A stretch of DNA of 20,080 bases from IMG/VR virus record IMGVR_UViG_3300010354_000905, positions 1 through 20,080 of that record; one strand, 5' to 3'. The position numbers and the translations under genes were made by a program. The DNA is from a virus. The notes beneath the pieces are model-generated. The model did no database searches and was not told the origin of the DNA. It worked only from the letters and a program-made list of their open reading frames with translations. Shown piece after piece: positions 7,535 through 16,620 of the stretch (positions are counted from its first letter, which is position 1; each line of letters starts with the position of its first letter).

Positions 7535-8842
7535 TTATTGTAAAAGTGCTAGACTCTTGTAGTTATCTCCCCTCTTTATTTTAATAGGAAACTTTTCTAA
7601 GTCAATTGCCTTTGTAACAACCCCCCTTAATAAATAGTCTAATTCTGATAATTCCACATCAAATAAAATACTATCATAGGTGTACAGCACCGGTTTTGTT
7701 TTGTGTGATTGTAACAACTCGTGAATCTTATTGAGTATAATCACATTCATCTCTGTCTCGTACATTTGTATGAAATAGTTAAACAAAGTGTTCATATTCA
7801 TATCACTGTGATTGCTCAGCATCAGTCTACGACCTGATATCGGACTTTCTACATAGCCAAGATCCTCAGCTGTTTTCCACAAGTATCTTGCTATTTCATT
7901 TGTTCTGCTAAAGAAAGGTATATGTAGATATTGTTGTTGAATACCACCATACAATTGTCTAAATGTTCCTTCTTTTGCGCTTTCAATCTGTTGTGGTGTT
8001 GGGTTTGGTGTGTTGTGGTAATATGATGCTAGATGCTCATACACATTATCAGTTCCAAAGTCGTAACCAATCAATTGTGCAATTAATCTTGGATGGTAGG
8101 AATTAAAATCTATTTCAACTAAACAACCCTGCTCGTGACTTGAAACAAAACAACTTCTCGTGTCATCCTCTTTGTTTAATGCTGCAAAGTTGATTCCACC
8201 AAACCTATTACTAGGTCTTCCTGTCGCAGTATAGTAGTTGTATTGTGTGTAAGACTTTTTATCAACTAAACTTAACGTGCTTCCAAACCTATTTGCAAAC
8301 AATTCTCCGTTAACAGCAATCCCATTAGTTTCTATTTTGTGAAACGCTGTTAGTAACTCATCCTGGTAGAATGATAATCCTGGTTGCAACTCCTTAACCC
8401 AACACTCCTGTAATATCTCCTGTGCGATTTGTTCGTGTTTACATAATGATACAAGCTCGTTAATACGATAGCAGTTGGGATAAACTCTTGTGTAATGTTG
8501 TATGATGTTTGGTGTCGTTGTTGTGTATCCCGTGTTTGTATACAGATAATACTGCATCATTACATCAATATACTTTGAGGTGTCATATCCAGCATACTTC
8601 AGTGCTATTGTATTGTAGCAATAAACTATGCTATTATTTAAAAACTCTAAATTGTTGGTATGCCAGATCCCTTCAGGATGGTTATTACTTATTGTGATTG
8701 CATTTCTGGTTTCTAAATCTATCACTACAAAGCCTATAACTGTGTTGACTTTGTTGTGAACGCGTAGATCTCTTAGGATGGGATATAGGAATACCGCTTT
8801 GCTGTTAAAATGTTGCAATTGTTGTATGCTATCCACTATCAT
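7535..8842 (-). CDS. Compact family A DNA polymerase with degenerate exonuclease region
   Basis: Template-directed DNA polymerase of the PolA/T7 type. I start it at the ATG at 8840-8842 (435 aa); a TTG nine codons upstream is possible. Palm and finger motifs are clear: TGRPS (207-211), motif A EIDFNSYHPRL (Asp245), motif B KEGTFRQLYGG (Lys290, Phe294, Tyr298), GRRLML, and motif C YTYDSILF (Asp390). Deviations from E. coli Pol I are His where motif A has the steric-gate Glu, Ile at the Arg four before the motif B Lys, and Ser for the second acidic residue of motif C. Only about 26 residues separate the NGIAVNGEL segment from TGRPS, where about 100 thumb residues are usual. The N-terminal ~140 residues resemble a 3'-5' exonuclease fold, but its acidic residues appear lost. 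The two catalytic polymerase aspartates remain, so it may be active. Confidence 0.85.
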   Translation of the reverse strand: MIVDSIQQLQHFNSKAVFLYPILRDLRVHNKVNTVIGFVVIDLETRNAITISNNHPEGIWHTNNLEFLNNSIVYCYNTIALKYAGYDTSKYIDVMMQYYLYTNTGYTTTTPNIIQHYTRVYPNCYRINELVSLCKHEQIAQEILQECWVKELQPGLSFYQDELLTAFHKIETNGIAVNGELFANRFGSTLSLVDKKSYTQYNYYTATGRPSNRFGGINFAALNKEDDTRSCFVSSHEQGCLVEIDFNSYHPRLIAQLIGYDFGTDNVYEHLASYYHNTPNPTPQQIESAKEGTFRQLYGGIQQQYLHIPFFSRTNEIARYLWKTAEDLGYVESPISGRRLMLSNHSDMNMNTLFNYFIQMYETEMNVIILNKIHELLQSHKTKPVLYTYDSILFDVELSELDYLLRGVVTKAIDLEKFPIKIKRGDNYKSLALLQ

Positions 8843-8872
8843 GGATACAACATACAAAATATATTTCAATTA

Positions 8873-9445
8873 TCAAACTTGGGTGATTCTCGCAAACTCC
8901 AAGTAGTTTCTTACAGCATATGCTATGCTCGGCACTATTGTTGATGCTTTAAAGATTTGATCTTCGTTGTGGTTAATTATGTCTTGGGATTTTCCAGTAA
9001 GCTTCCATCGTATTTCTGTAAACGTGTAGAGACCGGAATCAATGCCACCACGAGTGCCTATATTAACGTATTGTTGTTCATCAATTTCAATTGCATAACT
9101 TAAAGCATCTTCAATTTTTTCCACAAAGTATCTTGTATCAAAACCAGCCTCATAAACCTGTTCTGTTGGAACATACAAAAAAGGTATTGGATCTGCAAAC
9201 GATAATACACCAACATCAAAATTAAACTGCTTATCGTAAACATAATGGTCTGGGTTTCTGTATAGTCTTTGTAGAACTACGGAGTCCTTGGATTGTATAG
9301 GTCCTGTTTTTGGTGTTAGGCCAGCGTAGTGATACTCACCAACATACTCCTCACCATTCAAACTAAACTGACCACCCTTTGTGTATAGGTAGATGTTGTC
9401 ATTACGACCAGGGGAAAACTCACTATATCTTCTATCTAATGCCAT
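8873..9445 (-). CDS. Structural-type hypothetical protein, 190 aa
   Basis: Not firmly recognised. The segment EEYVGEYHYAGLTPKTGP (about 32-49) recalls a YxGxYHxxxxGxxxTGP motif that I associate with small virion-type proteins of marine and T4-like phages. The rest is Tyr- and Asp-rich mixed alpha/beta sequence with no signal peptide, membrane segment or catalytic motif that I can name. It sits directly after the hub-like gene (six-base gap) and before the polymerase, so it is the last gene of the baseplate module. A baseplate or tail accessory role fits the position. It starts with ATG and ends in TGA 30 bases before the polymerase ATG. The coding call is strong; the function is weak. Confidence 0.8.
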   Translation of the reverse strand: MALDRRYSEFSPGRNDNIYLYTKGGQFSLNGEEYVGEYHYAGLTPKTGPIQSKDSVVLQRLYRNPDHYVYDKQFNFDVGVLSFADPIPFLYVPTEQVYEAGFDTRYFVEKIEDALSYAIEIDEQQYVNIGTRGGIDSGLYTFTEIRWKLTGKSQDIINHNEDQIFKASTIVPSIAYAVRNYLEFARITQV

Positions 9446-9451
9446 ATTACG

Positions 9452-11428
9452 TTATTTGTATCTACACACTGTGTTTACTGAGGTAGTCCAGTCATTTGGT
9501 GTTATGGAATGTTCAACAGCCGTTACTTGAAAGTGGTAAGCCTTTCTAACTTGGTCTGGTATACGGTCGCTTGTTACTATTTGACCAAACGCAAATCCAC
9601 CTATCCCATCCAAAGTAAAGCTAAACTCGAACGGCAGTGGTGCTCCAACGCAATGGTCGTCTGTGGCTTTATCGTTTGCCGACTTGGCATACTCTTCCAC
9701 TAATGCAGACTTTGCTGCTGATACTGAGGTTGTGTCAACGTTGTTGCCTAATTTAGTAAATAACTCATCAAAAGTGGGTGGTGTGGGTGGTGTATTTGGT
9801 GATCCTTTTTCACAATCACACTTTAATGGATCTAATGCCGGTGGTGCTGCTTCATTTTTTATATCCTCATCTCCCTTTAATCCAAATCCAACAAACGTAT
9901 TTGCACCACAACCCCCACCAGCTGGTGTTTTAGTTGATGTTGGTCCTGCATTTGCGTATAATGCTTGAGTCTTCATCTGATCAGTCATCTTCATATCCAA
10001 CTTAAGATCCCTCAACACAGATGCCTTTGCTCCTATAGCCAACGACGGTATTACATACTCAGTGGCTGGTTCATATACTTTAACATCAACCACAGTTAGT
10101 ACAGGTTCCTTAAGTTCGTCTGTGCAGTTTTCTGTACTGGAAACTACTTCAAATTCCCACAAGTTTCCACATGCGTCGTTTATTTTAGCTAACACATTTG
10201 TTAAGAAATCTCTCAATGTTCCAGCTGAGCTTTCGATCTGCGATAACTCATTCATAAGAAATACAACATTAAGCATAATGTTACCTAACACTACACCTTC
10301 TGAAGTTACTGCTGATGGTGTGGTTCTTGCAACAGCTTTAAGCTTTGCTATAGTATTTGCCTTATTAGATCCAGGTAAAATACATATCCTAGGATCGGCT
10401 GATTCTACCTTTGGGTGACCTTTCAATACAATACCGTTACTATCCAATTTACCCAAAACATACTTTCCACCACTCTGCGGTGCAGTATTTCTATTTATTG
10501 CCTGTTCTAATGCATACCAAGATATGTAAGCTTCGACTGTGTCTGGTTGATTAACAGTCACGCCAAAGAAACTTCCTTCATACCAAGATGAATCATCACC
10601 ACCTTTTTCAGTTCTTGCTGGTCCGTTGTAGGCATATTGGGCCATGTTGATTGAATCTGGGTTTAGTACCCCCTCCCGCAAAAGTGGATAATAAATTGCT
10701 GAGGTGGGTTTAAAGTTTTTAAACAAATCGTAAAGTGTTGTGTACAAGCTTGATTTGTTTTCTGTTGATGGTTTTGCATCACCACCATCGGGAGTTTCAT
10801 TTTGGAAATCTCTAGCACACGGACAGGAGTACTCGTGTACCTTTGCTGTGGCAAACGAATCTGTTGCGGATACCACTTCCACTACACAGTCCCAATAACC
10901 GTTAGTATTTAATCCGTATGTAAAATTAGCAACAACACCTTGAAGGCCGTTGTAGTTTGGATACTTAGCAGATTGTGCATTCATTAAACATATTGCTACT
11001 GGATCTGATAGTTTTCTATCTGTTATTAGTGGTGGAATACCATCACCTAAGGCTGACTGAGACCATCCCCATTGCACTCTTACTCCCATTCTCGGAATAA
11101 AGTAGCATTTGCTTAGTTGTTTGAGTTGTTCGTCTGTGAATGCTATTAGGTTGATTGTGATTTTTCGTGTTGTTCCTAACTCCCCTTGTTTTTTAATATT
11201 CACTTGTGTTACAATAGGATACGGTCTCACATAATCGGATTGATACAAATCTCTACTTGTTACGCTAGATAGATCTCGGTATCGTGTTTCACATTTGTCC
11301 GATAGGCTAGTGACATGGATCCAAGGAAATCTTTTCGCTGCCCACAAGATGCCCTGTTTGCCAGCACGAGCATCTATTTCTCGTTGTGTTTTTTCTGGTA
11401 CCGCTTTTTTACCAAATGGATTTTTCAT
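9452..11428 (-). CDS. Baseplate hub-like structural protein, 658 aa
   Basis: Probably a baseplate hub or wedge component. Residues 65-125 (YPIVTQVNIKK through RMGVRVQWGWS) look like a beta-rich platform segment. The C-terminus (ITPNDWTTSVNTVCRYK) is typical of hub-domain ends in contractile-tail phages, where the last strands describe a tail-tube-like fold. A low-complexity insertion near 520-560 is rich in Pro, Gly and Lys and includes CDC and TPPTPPT. Further Cys pairs occur at SCPC (about 201-204), giving a Cys content high for a phage structural protein. It lies between the LysM-like gene (four-base gap) and the 190-aa gene. It is downstream of the tape measure, where hub genes are expected. 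It could instead be a gp27-type hub or a spike-carrying protein; no lysozyme domain is visible. Confidence 0.72.
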   Translation of the reverse strand: MKNPFGKKAVPEKTQREIDARAGKQGILWAAKRFPWIHVTSLSDKCETRYRDLSSVTSRDLYQSDYVRPYPIVTQVNIKKQGELGTTRKITINLIAFTDEQLKQLSKCYFIPRMGVRVQWGWSQSALGDGIPPLITDRKLSDPVAICLMNAQSAKYPNYNGLQGVVANFTYGLNTNGYWDCVVEVVSATDSFATAKVHEYSCPCARDFQNETPDGGDAKPSTENKSSLYTTLYDLFKNFKPTSAIYYPLLREGVLNPDSINMAQYAYNGPARTEKGGDDSSWYEGSFFGVTVNQPDTVEAYISWYALEQAINRNTAPQSGGKYVLGKLDSNGIVLKGHPKVESADPRICILPGSNKANTIAKLKAVARTTPSAVTSEGVVLGNIMLNVVFLMNELSQIESSAGTLRDFLTNVLAKINDACGNLWEFEVVSSTENCTDELKEPVLTVVDVKVYEPATEYVIPSLAIGAKASVLRDLKLDMKMTDQMKTQALYANAGPTSTKTPAGGGCGANTFVGFGLKGDEDIKNEAAPPALDPLKCDCEKGSPNTPPTPPTFDELFTKLGNNVDTTSVSAAKSALVEEYAKSANDKATDDHCVGAPLPFEFSFTLDGIGGFAFGQIVTSDRIPDQVRKAYHFQVTAVEHSITPNDWTTSVNTVCRYK

Positions 11429-11432
11429 AACT

Positions 11433-11729
11433 TTAACTGTTTAACTGCTCATAGCTTGCTACTATGTCACTTACTTGGGTTGGAACTCTGAGCTGTAAAC
11501 CTGGTGGAATAGTTAGGCTGCCTTTACCAATTCCGTTTGCTTCTGCTATGATCCACCAGTAACCTACCGATCCATAATATTTGTAGGACAGTAAGTCCAG
11601 TCTATCACCAGGTGTAGTGATTAAATATATGTCGCTAAGCTGTCTTGGTATTGGTGGATACAACACAGATCTAGTTACACGCTTTCCGTTGTCGTTTGTT
11701 TTTGTTGGTATGTTTTCGTATCTGTTCAT
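11433..11729 (-). CDS. LysM-like small baseplate protein, 98 aa
   Basis: A short protein with one LysM-like module. TTPGDRLDLLSYKYYGSVGYWWIIAEANGI is followed by IPPGLQLRVP, the usual order of the beta-alpha-alpha-beta LysM fold, at about residues 38-84. Small LysM proteins are part of contractile-tail baseplates (P2 gpX, the LysM domain of T4 gp53), where they link hub and wedge or bind the inner tube. The context, between the 728-aa baseplate protein and the hub, supports this over a cell-wall hydrolase subunit. Its ATG overlaps the stop of the upstream gene as TAATG, implying translational coupling. No signal peptide is present. The fold call is good; equivalence to gp53 is inference. Confidence 0.83.
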   Translation of the reverse strand: MNRYENIPTKTNDNGKRVTRSVLYPPIPRQLSDIYLITTPGDRLDLLSYKYYGSVGYWWIIAEANGIGKGSLTIPPGLQLRVPTQVSDIVASYEQLNS

Positions 11730-13915
11730 TATCCTAAATAATCAAAGTAGTTGTTTGATGTTGCGTTGAGTGGATTACCAGCTCTATCACCAAGTATTGC
11801 AAAATCCAATGCTACGTCAACAAGATGTGGCATTTTGTTATCTATATCCCAACTGTAGTCTGCTGGTTGTATGTCGTACTTAACCGAGTTAAATACACAC
11901 GGTGTATCTTTAAACCATCTACCTACAGTGATCGAGCATAGTGGTCCTGTAATATACGTATTTCCAGCCGAATTTCCTCTACCAACACTAGTAATTTTTA
12001 TTAGAGAGTTGAGTCTGCTGTAAAGTTGTCCTAGATCGGCTTTTGTAAAGCAGGCTACTTTAAAACCTACACTACCACCTCTAGTACTACTTTTAAATGT
12101 TTTTAAAATATCCTGCCTACCAACATACTGCAGATCGTTCCAGCCAACGGTGAAGTTATCGCTAAACGATGTTATATACGCTTCAAATCTTACTGATCCA
12201 CCACCGACTAAAGATGCGATCCTAAGTTCAACAATGTCCTTATCCGCTCTTGTGCTAAGAGGGTCAACTTGTATTGATGGTGTTGTGCGTTTTGATTGAT
12301 AGTTTTGTTTTGGTTGTGCTGCGCCTTCTGATAAACTCTTTTCACGTTGGATCAGTTGATCGTATGGTAAATAACTAGCACTATCAAAAAGTGTTTTATA
12401 CTTTTCATTAAACGCCTCCTGAGATGTACTCACCAAGTTTTGTATTTGATCAGCGTTCCCAGCAGGATCTATCCCATCTTCTACCAACGCTGAGCCTAGT
12501 GGATTTGGGTTGTTTTGTGTGTAGTTGGCTGGATATATACTGAAGCCAGTTGGGTTGTTTGCTTGCCCAGTAGTATTATCGTATTTTACAGCGTTGACCC
12601 CACCACTCTCTGATTTGAGGTTTTGTATGTAAGGTGCTATTCCGTTCTCATTATTTATCGGTCTCCCACCTCTAAACTGTGTAAGTATTCCTAAATCAAT
12701 CTTGTTTTGGCCAAGTGGTGATAAACTAACAGCTCCAAACGAACTGTTCCTAATAGACGCACTACCATGCTTAACCTCTGGAAAAAAGAATGCTGCTGAT
12801 CTGTCGGCTGAGTAGCCGAGTACTTGTAATGTTGGTGTTCTTATCGCTGGAACGAAAGTTATAGGTGTTGGATTTGTACCTCCCTGCTCAATTTGTGTAA
12901 TCGGTGATACTATCACTATGTTGTTTGGCACCAGTACCGGAAGCTCAACTGGATTAATTATTGTAATGTTTGTTGGAACTGGTTTTGGAAGCTCAACTGG
13001 TGTTAGTGAAGGCTCAATAGGTCCCGTCTCTACACCAGATACTGATATTATTCCTTGCAAGTAGGTAATTGTTGCTACACTTGCTGGAATTTGTGGCTCT
13101 ACGTTTGGATTTGTTGTTAAGCTACCTACTACCGGAACTTCTTCAGGACTTACAACCGATGTTAGATTGCCTTGGTATAAAATTGCACCTTGACGTAATA
13201 TCACATCCTGGGACATGCTGTTAGTAGTGACAAAAGAACTATACTGCTGATTGCTGAACAATCCTCCCTGCCTTAATATTATATTGCTTGTTGGTGTGGT
13301 AGGTGTTATGTTTGATGTATGATTGGGTACAAATGTAATAGTTGCTGGTAGTAATCCTCCTTGATTAAGTGTTGTGGCTGGTTGTAATAGGACTATGTTG
13401 CTCGTATGATTAAATACTCCAAACGGTGTTATAGTAATATAGTCTGTGAATTGGTCGGTTACAAAGTATTGTGCTAAGTGCCTTGTTGTGCCTAGCTGAG
13501 GTTGATTAAGTCTCTCTGCTAAATTAATAGATGATCTAAACTTTGTGTTTACGAAAGGCACCGGTCTACTGGCTAATGATAGCGTACTGAATTGACCGAT
13601 CTGTGGCAGCACCTGCTGTTTGTTTGAAAGTGTTGCTTTAAGTATTGCGCTGTTTTTTTCTGGTGTGTTTTGTGTTACTTTGAGTTGTGTAGCCTCTAGT
13701 TGTGGTGTATATTGCTTTGCTGCAATTGTGATACCACCCTGGTTGACTTCGTTTATATTATCCTGCAGTTTAATAGTCCCTTGATTGACAGGTTGTTGTA
13801 TGGATAATGTGGGTGTTTGTCCTTGCTTAACTGGCTGAGGTGTTATTGGTGCTTGATTGTATCGACTGTTTTTGAGTCGTTCTTCCAAGCTAATTGTTTT
13901 AAATATTTGTGCCAT
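11729..13915 (-). CDS. Large baseplate protein with repetitive N-terminus, 728 aa
   Basis: The C-terminal domain (about 561-715: VRFEAYITSFSDNF, then GWNDLQYVGRQD, TRGGSVGFKV and PHLVDVALDF) matches a pattern I associate with baseplate/tail-tube-initiator proteins in T4-like and jumbo phages. The 550 residues before it are low-complexity, rich in Gln, Asn, Thr, Pro and Val. A degenerate x-Q-G-G motif recurs near 31, 45, 59, 185, 216, 242 and 344. LEERL (10-14) and LAERL (132-136) appear in similar settings. A tandem 16-residue repeat VELPxxVPxNIxIxxP occurs twice at 307-338. This suggests a flexible or beta-solenoid extension. It lies between tape measure and LysM-like gene, with an 11-base gap upstream. 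The structural role is fairly sure; the exact T4 counterpart is not. Confidence 0.75.
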   Translation of the reverse strand: MAQIFKTISLEERLKNSRYNQAPITPQPVKQGQTPTLSIQQPVNQGTIKLQDNINEVNQGGITIAAKQYTPQLEATQLKVTQNTPEKNSAILKATLSNKQQVLPQIGQFSTLSLASRPVPFVNTKFRSSINLAERLNQPQLGTTRHLAQYFVTDQFTDYITITPFGVFNHTSNIVLLQPATTLNQGGLLPATITFVPNHTSNITPTTPTSNIILRQGGLFSNQQYSSFVTTNSMSQDVILRQGAILYQGNLTSVVSPEEVPVVGSLTTNPNVEPQIPASVATITYLQGIISVSGVETGPIEPSLTPVELPKPVPTNITIINPVELPVLVPNNIVIVSPITQIEQGGTNPTPITFVPAIRTPTLQVLGYSADRSAAFFFPEVKHGSASIRNSSFGAVSLSPLGQNKIDLGILTQFRGGRPINNENGIAPYIQNLKSESGGVNAVKYDNTTGQANNPTGFSIYPANYTQNNPNPLGSALVEDGIDPAGNADQIQNLVSTSQEAFNEKYKTLFDSASYLPYDQLIQREKSLSEGAAQPKQNYQSKRTTPSIQVDPLSTRADKDIVELRIASLVGGGSVRFEAYITSFSDNFTVGWNDLQYVGRQDILKTFKSSTRGGSVGFKVACFTKADLGQLYSRLNSLIKITSVGRGNSAGNTYITGPLCSITVGRWFKDTPCVFNSVKYDIQPADYSWDIDNKMPHLVDVALDFAILGDRAGNPLNATSNNYFDYLG
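12902..12997 (-). repeat. Two tandem 48-base units in the 728-aa baseplate gene
   Basis: Two 48-base units encode the 16-residue repeat VELPxxVPxNIxIxxP. The 14-mer ggaagctcaactgg occurs at 12939-12952 and 12987-13000, 48 bases apart. This fits a tandem duplication followed by divergence, and would be a natural site for copy-number change. Confidence 0.7.
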
Positions 13916-13925
13916 TATAGTGTGT

Positions 13926-16265
13926 TTATTTAATACCTCTAACAGGCATTGCTAATGCTATAACTTCACCTACCTTCCTGCCGTCCATATTGATGGTACT
14001 TCCTTGAGATACAACAGCTATTAATTGATCGATCTTGTCTGCAAGTATTTTTACCCCATCCTCTTGCTGCTCCGCACCACCCTCTGCAGTACTAAATCCT
14101 AAGGAATCTGCTAATTTTGCTAACGCTGGTGCTGCTACTGCCAATCCCACTAATGCACCTATCACTGGTAAAGCAGCTAGTCCTGCGGTAGCCATCATGT
14201 ACAATCCGGCACCTATTCCCATAAATGCAATCGGTAACGCTAATAGATTTTCAAACGGTACCTCTTTTAGTGTTGCTACTAACAAAGACATCCCTGCTGC
14301 TGCTATGCCAATTCCCGTGCCCATCATAAGTAAGCCAGCTCCAACACCCATAACAGCAAGTGCTAGTGCTCCTAAACCTGGGGCAGCTGTAAATGATGTG
14401 GCAGCGAGTATACCTATACCAACAGCAATTCCAGCTAAGATTGCACCCAACGTAATCATCTGATCACTATTCATTCCTTTTATAGCCTCTGCTAAGTTAG
14501 CTATTCCCATTGTAGCTAAGCCAATACCAGCTCCTATCATCAGTATTGCACCACCCAAGGCCAACATGCTTGTAGCTGCTCCCTTTGCCGCTTGACCTGA
14601 CGCTGTTGTTACTGGTATACTGGCTTCTGTTACTGATGTATTTAGAGTTTGAGCTGCTGTGTTTGAAAATAGAGCTATGGTTTTTGTGACTAACGCAGCT
14701 GCCCCAGAAGCGAGTCCAGATATCATTGAACCAAGTAGCGGTAGTGTTTGTATGAAACTTAGTATCAGTAAGCCATTTTCTTTTACAAATCCTGCTGTTG
14801 CCCCACCATATTTCATCACACCACCAATTACCCTATCCAACATAGTAGAATTTTCTCCAAAGTATTGGTTTTCAAGCTTTTGAGCTTCGTTGAATTTTGT
14901 AAGCTCTTCAACAGTCATATTCAACGACTCTGCTAATGCCTTTTTCTGCAGGAGGTTCATATTGTCCAAGCTACCCACTTGTTTCATTATGTTTGCTTGC
15001 TCTTGTAGTATTGCGTTTGAGTCACCCGCTAATGCAGCTGATCTTAAGCGGTCAAAGTTTAACTGCTTCCCTGTTAATACAGAGGCTTGCATTTGACTGT
15101 TAATAGAGCTCTCAAAGTCTAATGTTTTTTCTGCTGCACTGAGGACTGAACCCAACTCAACTCCCATTTTTTTGGCCGATGCGGCTGCTTTAGCAAATCC
15201 CTCAGCACCACCCTTTGAATATGTTGCTGTCAATCCTGAGTTTTTTGCCATTTCTTTCATAATCTGGGATGGCAACACTCCGGACATCTTACCGACGTTT
15301 TCTGCAGTCTTTGCGAAGTTTGTTGCCGTGTCTTTGCTTTCACCAGGCATTCTACTTATCGCCATTGTTAGATTAGCAGCTTCATCACCAGCTAATCCAT
15401 AGCTAGTAGCCATTTGACCAACGGCAGCTCTTTGTTCTTCTGTTAGTACCTTTGCTGTACCAAAATTCTCTACTAAGTTTTTGCTCACCTCACTGACTTT
15501 GCTTAAACCTACTGCACTCATTATTGAAAAGTCCTCTCGCATTAGGTTAATTGCTTCACCAGCCTGCATACCACTGTCTACCAGTTCGTGCATTGTGTGA
15601 TTAACATGTCCTATCTTTTCAGCCATCTGCTCAGCAAACACTCCTCCCGCTAGTTGTGGTGTTCTCAGTTGATCTATAAGTTCTTGTGTTATTCCTACAC
15701 GTTCCTTCAGCTTGTGGTTTATCTCTTTAAGTTTCTCCCCAACCTCTCTCTGCTTGCTATTAAACTCATCCTCTCTCTCTTGTTGAGCCAACTTTTTATC
15801 TAATGCCTTTGCTGTGCCTTCTATCTCCGCATTTTCCTGCTCCACAGATTCAATAAACTTTTGTGATTTTGCAATCTTTTTATCATATAGATCCACAAGT
15901 GCTTGATTTCCTGCTTGTTGAGCATGAAGCTTTAAAATTCCTAATTCTATAATGTTTTGTTCTGCTGCAGTTTTCACTAAATTGTTTCTCTCTAGTTGTT
16001 GCTGCTTAACGATTTGTATCTCCAAGCGTTGTGGTGATAGATTCTCATTAAGAAATTGCTTTCTCACCTTAGTTGCAAAATCCCTTACTTTTTCTTGTTG
16101 GTTTAGTTCGTTTAGCTGAGCTCTCATCTCTTTGATGAGGTCACCCCCACCAAATGATTGACCTCCTTTTTTGGCTCCTTGTTGCATGCCGCTAGCGATG
16201 GCGTCCGCGATCTGCCTTGTTAAATTTTGAAATTCACTTGGATCGATATTTAGCTTGTTAGCCAT
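13926..16265 (-). CDS. Tape measure protein
   Basis: Sets tail length and is ejected ahead of DNA. The 779-aa chain has a long charged, Gln-rich helical N-terminal half with coiled-coil character (about 50-215). A helical region containing tail tape-measure-like segments follows (VLSAAEKTLDFESSINSQMQ and neighbours, about 370-400). Then comes a strongly hydrophobic, Ala/Gly-rich region (about 490-710) with several membrane-like stretches, as expected for a protein that may form a channel in the host membrane. Using the common rule of about 0.15 nm per residue, the tail would be near 115 nm. It is directly downstream of the 106-aa gene (five-base gap) and upstream of baseplate genes, the canonical place. 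The start is ATG without a Shine-Dalgarno. No catalytic domain such as a lysozyme or peptidase was recognised. Confidence 0.9.
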   Translation of the reverse strand: MANKLNIDPSEFQNLTRQIADAIASGMQQGAKKGGQSFGGGDLIKEMRAQLNELNQQEKVRDFATKVRKQFLNENLSPQRLEIQIVKQQQLERNNLVKTAAEQNIIELGILKLHAQQAGNQALVDLYDKKIAKSQKFIESVEQENAEIEGTAKALDKKLAQQEREDEFNSKQREVGEKLKEINHKLKERVGITQELIDQLRTPQLAGGVFAEQMAEKIGHVNHTMHELVDSGMQAGEAINLMREDFSIMSAVGLSKVSEVSKNLVENFGTAKVLTEEQRAAVGQMATSYGLAGDEAANLTMAISRMPGESKDTATNFAKTAENVGKMSGVLPSQIMKEMAKNSGLTATYSKGGAEGFAKAAASAKKMGVELGSVLSAAEKTLDFESSINSQMQASVLTGKQLNFDRLRSAALAGDSNAILQEQANIMKQVGSLDNMNLLQKKALAESLNMTVEELTKFNEAQKLENQYFGENSTMLDRVIGGVMKYGGATAGFVKENGLLILSFIQTLPLLGSMISGLASGAAALVTKTIALFSNTAAQTLNTSVTEASIPVTTASGQAAKGAATSMLALGGAILMIGAGIGLATMGIANLAEAIKGMNSDQMITLGAILAGIAVGIGILAATSFTAAPGLGALALAVMGVGAGLLMMGTGIGIAAAGMSLLVATLKEVPFENLLALPIAFMGIGAGLYMMATAGLAALPVIGALVGLAVAAPALAKLADSLGFSTAEGGAEQQEDGVKILADKIDQLIAVVSQGSTINMDGRKVGEVIALAMPVRGIK

Positions 16266-16270
16266 CTATG

Positions 16271-16591
16271 TTAAAAAAATTTTGAGTAGCGAGACTTTGA
16301 AGCGTCGTAAGCAAGTATTTGTTCAAACCTCTTTGGATTTTCCTTAACTATTTTAGTAGCTTTACTCATAAAATCTTTTTCACTCATTCCAAATCTTTTG
16401 TGTAGAGACTTGAATTCGGGCGATTTTAGTAATCGAGCATATTGATAATCGGCTACGTGGTTGAAATGACCTTTTACAAAATTGGTCGCTTTATCCAAAA
16501 GCCAGTTGACTATTCCTTCTTCCATAATTTGATTTTTATACTCTTCTTGAATAATTTGATTAAGTACTTCTTTTGTGATTTTGCGTTTCAT
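16271..16591 (-). CDS. Small basic protein with leader-like N-terminus, 106 aa
   Basis: Not recognised. The first 25 residues (MKRKITKEVLNQIIQEEYKN...) form an amphipathic helix reminiscent of, but not identical to, the leaders of the 60-aa and 253-aa proteins. It is followed by IMEEG, which fits the L/I-x-E cut preference of T4-type prohead proteases. The remainder is Lys/Phe-rich and helical with no membrane span. The gene sits between the chaperone-like region and the tape measure. It has its own TATTTATA element 14 bases before the ATG and follows a terminator directly, so it probably heads the operon with the tape measure and baseplate genes. A packaged internal protein or a tail-assembly factor are both possible; function is unknown. 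Confidence 0.75.
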   Translation of the reverse strand: MKRKITKEVLNQIIQEEYKNQIMEEGIVNWLLDKATNFVKGHFNHVADYQYARLLKSPEFKSLHKRFGMSEKDFMSKATKIVKENPKRFEQILAYDASKSRYSKFF

Positions 16592-16605
16592 TTAGAGGCA
16601 TTTCT

Positions 16606-16613
16606 TATAAATA
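16606..16613 (-). promoter_or_regulatory. TATTTATA element before the 106-aa/tape measure operon (candidate promoter)
   Basis: The sense strand reads ACTATTTATAAG, 14 bases before the ATG and about eight bases past the terminator T-run. A terminator directly followed by this element, then a start codon, is the same layout as at 18628. Confidence 0.5.
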
Positions 16614-16620
16614 GTTTTGC

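Noticed and set aside
7581-8869. IDLET (near the polymerase N-terminus) as an intact exonuclease DxE motif
   Set aside because: It sits in the second strand of the fold, matching the position of VGLSFAI in Pol I rather than the FDTET strand, and the other acidic motifs are missing, so an active exonuclease is unlikely.
14035-14463. 142-codon plus-strand frame opposite the tape measure
   Set aside because: Its Ala/Pro-rich content is the antisense reflection of the Ala/Gly-rich hydrophobic tape measure segment; no other plus-strand gene or start signal exists.
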